In this document: piece by piece, positions 57,220 through 64,000 of the stretch
How the letters are laid out: every line of letters starts with the position of its first letter
Position numbering within the stretch: the first letter of the stretch is position 1
Source: Halichondria panicea
Lineage: Eukaryota; Porifera; Demospongiae; Suberitida; Halichondriidae
Assembly: GCF_963675165.1 (NCBI RefSeq)
Contig: NC_087377.1
Coordinates: 13,450,198 to 13,514,197, forward strand
Direction: 5' to 3'
DNA length: 64,000 nucleotides
The notes under the pieces: generated by a model
Database searches by the model: none
What the model saw: the letters and a program-made list of their open reading frames with translations, nothing else
Told to the model about the DNA's origin: nothing
Position numbers and translations under genes: made by a program

Positions 57220-58340
57220 GAGGGGATATAACAGGTGCTGGGTATACATGTCTCAATTTGACACAGTGGAACATCTAGACTAACAGTGACTGTAATAAAG
57301 AGGTGGTTGAAGTACATGTTTTGGGGGCTTTGGGCTGGTCAACCCGGCTGTATGAAAATGGGTGACCACAAAACTGAATGCTGTGAACTTTATCAGAGCA
57401 TGAAATACACCTCAGCTATACATTATTAAACGTTAATGGTACACATCTATGAAACATTGCAAGGCGTGTACATGTGTGTGCGTGGGAGGGGGATTAGTAT
57501 TAACTCAGTCAATAGATAGGAACGTCAACTTAAAAATAAAACCAGGGATGATTCATGCATGGAGGTGAATTTACTGGACATGTACTCTACTGTGGTGCTT
57601 ACGTAGATGTACGTACGTACATGTATGCTTGAATAAAAGTTTTTATACAGTCTCACTTACTCATTAGGACTCCAACTTAGAATTTAATTTCCCATCCTGG
57701 ATTCTCAGAATTTTGATGAGGACAAGCTCTTCATCCATTATAATGATATAATGTACGTAACAAGAGGCCTAGATTCAAGGCTATAATGATTAACTGATAT
57801 TAGAGTAAATAATAATGGAGTAAAACGTTACCGAGGTTAATAGAGTAGGCTACAGAATTTCGTTAGATGTCAATAATCGTTAGTTAAAAGTGCATATAAT
57901 GCACAAACAAAACGAGATTGATTCTAACTGCCTGCACACACCAATAGGTGGCTAAGGGACTACTAACCAGCGAACATTTAGATGGGCCAAGTTACTTCCA
58001 GTTGGAGCTGTGATAGCTAGAAAAAACTGTCCAATCATTCGATTTTCGGCGAGTGTAATCTATTTCTGTTTTTGGCAGAACTAGAGCTAACTGACACATA
58101 GCTACTGGGCTCAATCTAGATAGAATACAGTACATGGTGGAGCAATTGCAGAGTCAGTAAACCTGAGCTAGAGTAGTTTGTGCCTGACGAATGTGAAGTG
58201 CTGAGTCAGCATACATTCATATATAGTAACACATGCTTGATCAGATGGTGCAAAATATACATTTTTATCACTGCTTGTTTCCTTAGAATGAGTGTCTGAA
58301 CATACATTGTGTCTGATTATAGATGCCTTACTCTAGCTGA
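57220..58340. other. spacer
   Basis: A mariner-like end similar to 26865 (about 57262). No gene seen. Confidence 0.4.
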
Positions 58341-58344
58341 CTGC

Positions 58345-60084
58345 ATACTCACCAGCCTCAGGACTTCCTTTGCCTGTTGCTATTCTCCATCTTACTGAGA
58401 TGGTCCACTACCTCCCTCAGCTCAATAGCAGCATATCATAGGTACGAGAAACTTTTCCATTGGCACGGTGACAATCCAACAGCTGATGCAAATAAAAAAC
58501 AAAGGGTAAAGACCCCATACACAATAAACATTAACTGAACAAGGGTACTGCAACGGTGGAAGTCGGCAAGGATCATGAGTCCCAAAAGCAAATCATTGTG
58601 CCGGTCCATGACATAATTATGGCATACAGACAAAATTGCAACGTTGAAGACTAGGTAGGGACTCGCTTCGCTCGCCCCAATAATAATGGGTTGTATAGTA
58701 GGTTGCTTACTCCCTTCATGTACTCCAGATCTACAGTTTGCAAGCTTGCTAAAATTAATTCCTATAAAATTGGTATCTATGTATCTGTCAGTTTCAACTT
58801 TCAACACTGGCATAAATATATAGGTATCAATAATATTATTGACAACAAGCGCACAATAATTATTATTAATAAGGCTGATATATCACACAAGTCTTCTTTT
58901 GTCAATGATAGTGACCAAATCTTTCATTTTTAAGGCAAGGTATATCACATCAGTTTGTGGGTGCAAATACAATGACTTCACACCTCACTGCATGACAAGT
59001 TCAGTTTGTAATTTGGGAGACCACATTTCTGGACGATAAGATAAATAAATAGATAGTTGCATGGCTGATTTTCCTAATCCCAAAATAAATGTCATGTCAT
59101 AAAATAATTATTCATAACACCAAGATAATTATATCAAAATGACAAATACCGGGTGGTAAAGTACAGATAATTATAAATAATATTACTAACTTCCAAAGAG
59201 ACATCTCCTGCCACCAGTCTTAGTCGCATAGCTGCAAATAAAATTCATGAACGTACATGCATCATGTGATATGAACATTTGGTTTGACTGCATACTTGCG
59301 ATGTTCTTTACTCTATTCTGTGAGGCTTCCTTTGCTTTTTTCTATAACATGTTTGCAATCATGTAATTATTATACAGCATTGTCAAGTAATCACTCACCT
59401 TTTTTAGTATTAGGGCAATTACACTAATGAAAGCTAAACCGGCAAGAAAAATTACAATAATGGCGATCCCCCAGTAGCCCAGTGCCTGTAGAAAAGGTGT
59501 GCACTATGCATAATCATCAAAAATTGAGATTATCTTGTTTGAGCAGTAAAGCTGATACGGTCAACAACTTGGAGGCTGCTATTGACCAGCAGAGAGAACT
59601 CAAAGTAGTACGTTGTATCAGCATTATAAGTTCTGGTATGCTAAAAGGTGTGTCAAGCATTGATGTAATCTCATCCGACAGATCTCTGAACAATGGGTCA
59701 GTTGTATAACGCACACTGCAGGTCTGCCCACTAGCGCTTAGAGCTATAGATTTGCACTCAACCTCAAACTGATTATCGGTAATTAAAAGACAGTCGAGGT
59801 GTGAACCGGACTGTATTGTGTACCTGTGAAGAATTTTTAACTACTAAGCAAAATATTTTATTCTAAGCACACCGTCCACGAGCATTTTTGATTAGGCACT
59901 CAACTATGGCACATCCAGTCAAATCTACACTTTAATGGTCACAGATTTCACTGCATGCAAAAATCCCATCACCCACTCACCACTTTGTGGATGCGCTGCT
60001 CTACCAGCTGCACTCCCCTGGTCTGTGTGACCACCCTCCAGGTCTCCTGAGAGTAGAGCCTCACACCTTCAGCCGCATAATACC
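58345..60084 (-). pseudogene. HEAT-repeat gene, fragmentary fifth copy
   Basis: About 58345-58425 is a damaged WRELG-like exon. About 59973-60084 is a fully open exon reading RYYAAEGVRLYSQETWRVVT and on to QLVEQRIHKV before GTGAGTGG. The stretch between belongs to another minus-strand gene remnant (59296-59830). The clean exon may belong to a gene that continues outside this arrangement. Confidence 0.45.
59296..59830 (-). pseudogene. remnant of a minus-strand membrane protein with FN3-like domain
   Basis: About 59520-59830 reads HLDCLLITDNQFEVECKSIA, then TCSVRYTTDPLFRDLSDEI; a one-base shift near 59640 is needed to reach TYYFEFSLLVNSSLQVVDRI. 59399-59485 is a phase-0 exon encoding a membrane helix (GYWGIAIIVIFLAGLAFISV) followed by LKK and a GTGAGTGA donor. 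59296-59334 continues with a basic stretch (KKAKEASQNRVKNIA). The pattern is of a single-pass receptor, apparently broken. Function unknown. Confidence 0.45.
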
Positions 60085-60350
60085 TGAGGGGGAGGGAGAG
60101 ATACATAGTGAAATACAGTGGAACAATAAACAAAGAACCTTCAGAGAAAAGGGATACTGTACTGATAAGAAAAATGCTTCCGTGTCGTAAATATCAATAA
60201 ACATAAAAATATAAGTGTCGTACTATAAGAGAGAGGAGGAACAATATAAGAAGGCTAGGCTTAACCAATTATGATAACACAGTAATTTAAATAATAGCGA
60301 AAAATATTTGGGTTCTATAATAACAGGCCTATAAGATGCAAAAATATATT

Positions 60351-60442
60351 GTGTACACTGCATGGCATGTATGGTGATGTTGGTGTGTACACTGTATGGT
60401 GGTGATGGTGTGTACACTGTATGGTGATGTTGGTGTGTGTAC
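60351..60442. repeat. short minisatellite
   Basis: GTGTACACTG(T/C)ATGG starts at 60351, 60385 and 60410, followed by TGATGTTG or TGATG. Confidence 0.7.
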
Positions 60443-60699
60443 ATAAAAAAGCTGTTTAAGCAAACTAGACGCTATCAAGGACTGCTTTCACTGTAATGAG
60501 ACAGTGGTTGAAAAATAATAGGTTAAAACTTGTAGGCGATTTTCGAAGGCGACAAAAAACACTGTTTTCTAATCGATATAATAATTGCTTTATATATATA
60601 TAGCTTCACGATCATGATGTTATAATAAAGTCATTACAGTAACGGTGTATCCGTTTTGCCACTATGTGCGGGATGAATGCTCTCTATTAGCATCTTGTT

Positions 60700-61050
60700 A
60701 TAATTATGCCTCGAGGCGTAGCCGCACGAGGGATACGGTAAAGCTGACTGTGTGTGTGTCTGTGTGTGTGTGTGTGTCTGTTCCAGCTGTAACTGCTCAA
60801 CGGTTGCAATGCGACGAAAACTAACAGCTTCTATAGGCTTCTAGCCACGTTCTCTTGGATTTTGATTTGTGGATTAGCAAACTAAAGCTTCTTTCTCGAG
60901 TTATGGCTAGTTTGACTCACATTGAAGGCTGTTGCAGTCTCTTCAGAATCTTTCATAGCATCATCTGTCCGCACAAACTTTCTATTCAACATATGAGTTA
61001 GCCTTGCACTAAAGCGCTAGCTTTTTGTTAGCTACAAGACTCAGAAAATA
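60700..61050. repeat. dispersed repeat, TATGCCTCGAGGCGTAGCCG type
   Basis: Related to 14788-15080 and 47340-47600; contains a GT/CTGT run (about 60748-60780) and TTCTCGAGTTATGGCTAG. Confidence 0.6.
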
Positions 61051-61169
61051 CCTGTTAAAACAGCTAGCTAGCAGTAGCCATTTGTGAAATTGATCTCTTT
61101 GGACACACCCTTTAATTATTCCTATGGATGTAATGCGCATGCGCGCTCATTCCCCAGATCCAGATCCTC

Positions 61170-61540
61170 CTGGCAGAATCATATTTTTCTTGAGGGCCTG
61201 GTAAGCCACAAAACACTACTATAGATAACAATATGCATGTACACAAGTCTTTTCTTCTTAAATATTATAATTATACACTGCATGAACTACAGATCCAATT
61301 TTTTTCTTTCTTGAGGTCCTGGTATTAAAGCCACATAATACAACAATAGATGCATGTAATAAGTCTTTTCTTCTCAGTGACTTTATATAGATAAGCTAAC
61401 TTTATGAAATAATTATGCACTTCCGCTTATAATTAATTGAAAACAAAATCTTCTTCTTTGTTGCTTCCTAGATCCTTGAGGTCCTGGTATAAGCAGCCAC
61501 AAAACACAACAATGATACCATAATTATACAATTGCAAGTC
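61170..61540. repeat. three imperfect tandem units of about 130-150 bp
   Basis: TTCTTGAGG(G/T)CCTGGTA...GCCACA...ACA followed by AAGTCTTTTCTTCT recurs at about 61186, 61308 and 61470. Confidence 0.6.
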
Positions 61541-62460
61541 AGTTTTAGACAGATTATTTTATACACTTTTCCTCTTCTATACTTTCTCTTCTATACTTTT
61601 GAGCGAAAGCAAATCATGGCGAGAGGCATTAGCACAGCGCCAGCTTGAACACTAGTTTCAACAGCAATTAGCCAAGTATATATATTGGATCAGAAACGCA
61701 GTGAGTGCATGAGTCAATGGAGTTAGGTCATTGCATGGTCAACGCATTTTCCAAGCATGCATGCAGGATAATGGTCTTTTCATACAAAATTACCTGTATT
61801 GAAAGTTGTATCTATACAACTTTCAAGAAGAAGCTTTATGCATTGTATGTGTCCAAACACGCACGCTATGTGCAAGGGAGTATAGCCATTGATCGTCTTT
61901 AGGTTGATTGTGCATGTTCAGTACATGCATCATGCTTTAGTAGTTCCTTTATTAATTAATTGTGAGTTGTTATTGCAGCATGCTTTGTGAAGTGTGCTAT
62001 ACCTAGTAGGTGATTCTGGAAAGATATAGTTTGGATTAGCTCCTTGGGCTAAGAGAAGTACAGTAGACTCTCGTTAATCCGGTCACCCTTGGGACCATGC
62101 AGCTTGGCCAGAATAGCGAGGTGGCTGCAGCTCAGGAAATAGCCGCGGCCTAAAAACGACCTTACCTCGAATCTAATGACTATTTTTGCGGTTCTTGTCT
62201 CGAGGATAATGTAGGATAATGATCATTCTGTTATATTGGGTGTGGTTGAGCAAATAAAATTGGATCTTGGCTAGTGTTCTTCAAAACGCTGTATCTGATT
62301 CTCTGCATTCGCTTGACCAAATTGTTTATCCAGTTGCCTAGAATGTGCAAGAGATAGTATACACATTATATAACATAGGAGTTAGAAGCCGCAAAAACGA
62401 AAATTGATCTATGTAAACGTCATTAACCACACGCTTCCGTTGCCAACACTATCCTTAACC
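61541..62460. other. spacer
   Basis: GAGCGAAAGCAAATCATGGC (61600) repeats the block found upstream of genes A and E. Bases 62063-62090 resemble one end of a pogo/Tigger element (CAGTAGACTCTCGTTAATCC) without a partner. No gene recognised. Confidence 0.5.
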
Positions 62461-63540
62461 TAGCCTCGATCCCAGGCCGAGTTTTCGCTTTTATAACGGT
62501 TAGGCAAACATGGTACTAGTTGTCTGCGCATGCGTCAGTCGTTCGTCAGATTCTGACCAATGGATATTCTCGTTCACTTTCGTGACATTTATATTCGTGT
62601 ACTATCGTGTACTAGAAGTCAGTTCCCGTTTTATCATTATTGGAATCGATTGGAATGGCTCTTAGCTGAAGCTTCTCTCTTCTCTGAAGCTTATTCTGAA
62701 GACTGAACAACAAGGGAAGAGGTATAAAGCTTTGTCAAGCTTGTTAAGGTCAGATATTTTTGTGTGGGCCCTATGGCCGGCTATGCTATCAAGTCTTGTT
62801 CATGTTTGGCAAGAATGTAGGTAGACTATAGTTTCATCATTAATATGGTGGATCAAGTGAAGAGTGTGAGCTAGAGAACTTGGTGCTGCCATCATCAGCT
62901 CGTCGACAATGACACTATAACCGAGAAATTTAATATGTATAGATCTACACGTATTTAAAATGTCTACTTCTCTGTACAGGAGCAATGGCTAATATCCAGC
63001 TATCCCAACAGTGCTCCTCTTGGCTATACTAACGGACGAGACTGGACAGTTTGAGGTAAGGGTTTAACCGTCTTTGGTTTCTTTTAATATTGTCCTATAC
63101 TCACAGACACAGGACTGGAGTATGACCTGCTCATTCGAGCGTTGCTGGGTAGCTCAGAGACATCAAGAGAATCTACGTTTTCTCAAGCAATGAGTTACGA
63201 GTTGGGGCCTAGAATCAGAGAAGTCCAGCAGGCTGCTAAATCTTTTTGAAACGTAATTTGAAGGCATTCAATCATCCTGAAGTTGCCCTGGGTCACTGTA
63301 ATTGTGCTGCAGCACAACTGGCAACTCCCCAGGCCTTTGTGAAGCAGCTCCCTATGTGCATCTTTTGTGTACTCACTCTGTGCATTTTCTGTGTACAAAT
63401 TTCTATTATTGATTTATTAAATATTTTTGCCGACCACAAATATACAATGAAAATTTGACGCATGCGCAGACAACTAGTACCAGGCCCAGTTGTTCGCCTA
63501 ACCGTTATAAAAGCGAAAACTCGGCCTGGGATCGAGGCTA
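62461..63540 (+). mobile_element. Pack-MULE-like element, copy 2
   Basis: TAGCCTCGATCCCAGGCCGA at the left and its inverse at the right, exact 9-base flanks TCCTTAACC (62452-62460 and 63541-63549). The captured exons are on the plus strand: 62980-63055 (here with a TAA, so broken) with a GTAAGG donor, and an exon from about 63113 that stops at TGA 63191-63193. No transposase. Confidence 0.88.
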
Positions 63541-63796
63541 TCCTTAACCTTGCAAGTTGCTGTGAGTCTGACCTCCTGCAGGCGTGCCTGTGTGATCTCA
63601 GGCTCAGAAGGTCCCCACCTGAGTTCCTCTGACCTGCTGTAGGTGTACCTGTGGCCTCCATGCAGAGTCTCTGCATGTATCTTGTCTAAGCCTTTGTTGC
63701 TGAGTGTCTGAGTGTAGCTATACAGCTCTTGTGTAGGTCCCTATATATAGTTGATAGTTCATACATGATAGTTCATTGGCAGCATACTACCAACTG

Positions 63797-63846
63797 CCTA
63801 GTCGGCAAAGATGCTGAAGTATACATCAGCATCTTTGCCGACTAGG
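63797..63846. repeat. perfect 21-bp inverted repeat
   Basis: Arms 63797-63817 and 63826-63846 pair without mismatch around an 8-base loop (AGTATACA). No promoter or gene nearby explains it. Confidence 0.9.
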
Positions 63847-64000
63847 ATACTTACACAATCATGCAATTAACTATTATAGGTATAATCCCACGAAATTTAC
63901 CAGTCTATATACGGTATATATAGTATAGCTAATTACTCAACATGCACTGCGTACTAAAATCAAGTCTCATGCATGTAACAAACCAGGCAGATATAAAAGT

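Noticed and set aside
62800..62985. Minus-strand frame conserved in three element copies (MMAAPSSLAHTLHLIHH)
   Set aside because: It is antisense to the captured exons' strand and has no supporting splice sites; conservation is expected because the whole element is conserved.
1..64000. tRNA, rRNA, CRISPR or bacterial genes
   Set aside because: No cloverleaf, rRNA blocks or regular spacer-repeat array seen; introns and TE types are eukaryotic.

Overview
The window is eukaryotic, most likely from a sponge (demosponge) or another early-branching animal. The evidence is short GT-AG introns, AT-rich spacer with many TAATTATA tracts, very dense small transposons, and receptor genes built from Ig-like, fibronectin III and sushi (CCP) modules. 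Species identity is an inference. I see no rRNA, tRNA, CRISPR or bacterial operon structure.

The core is a tandem array of plus-strand receptor genes. Each has a signal-peptide exon, an Ig-like exon, an FN3 exon, two or three CCP exons and a last exon with the transmembrane helix and a short tyrosine-containing tail. Five copies splice to full open frames: gene A (2407-5398, 495 aa), B (13736-15687, 445 aa), C (20999-23097, 503 aa), D (40016-43661, 503 aa) and E (48451-51405, 502 aa). Broken relatives lie at 1-514, 45309-46559 and 47090-47285. Every intron is phase 1, so modules can be shuffled without breaking frame. A and E (type I ectodomain) form one subfamily; B, C and D (type II) form another. 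D carries an A/E-type tail, while its broken neighbour at 45-46 kb carries a B/C-type tail. The tail holds VYEEV and NQAYG motifs about 13 residues apart, an ITAM-like layout. A different, minus-strand Ig-type receptor (30209-32554) carries the same two motifs, and a dead copy lies beside it (33043-33600).

Between the receptors, on the minus strand and convergent with them, lie repeated, mostly decayed copies of a gene whose exons look like HEAT repeats (7.7-10.8, 16.8-19.6, 23.4-26.8, 54.4-57.2 and 58.3-60.1 kb). The array therefore seems to have grown by duplicating a receptor plus HEAT-gene unit. The clearest case is a roughly 6 kb segment, 1780-7724, repeated at 47640-53749.

Mobile DNA fills the rest: a tyrosine-recombinase (DIRS/Ngaro-type) retrotransposon at about 34.4-39.5 kb with many stops and frameshifts, two LINE reverse-transcriptase remnants, a piggyBac derivative with TTAA target duplications, a pogo/Tigger-like element, several MITE families with exact target duplications, and two 1.08-1.09 kb Mutator-like elements with 9 bp target duplications that carry spliced exons of a host-like gene (Pack-MULE structure). 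Together the window looks like a fast-evolving receptor cluster, possibly of the innate-immune or self/non-self recognition kind. That role is inferred from architecture only.
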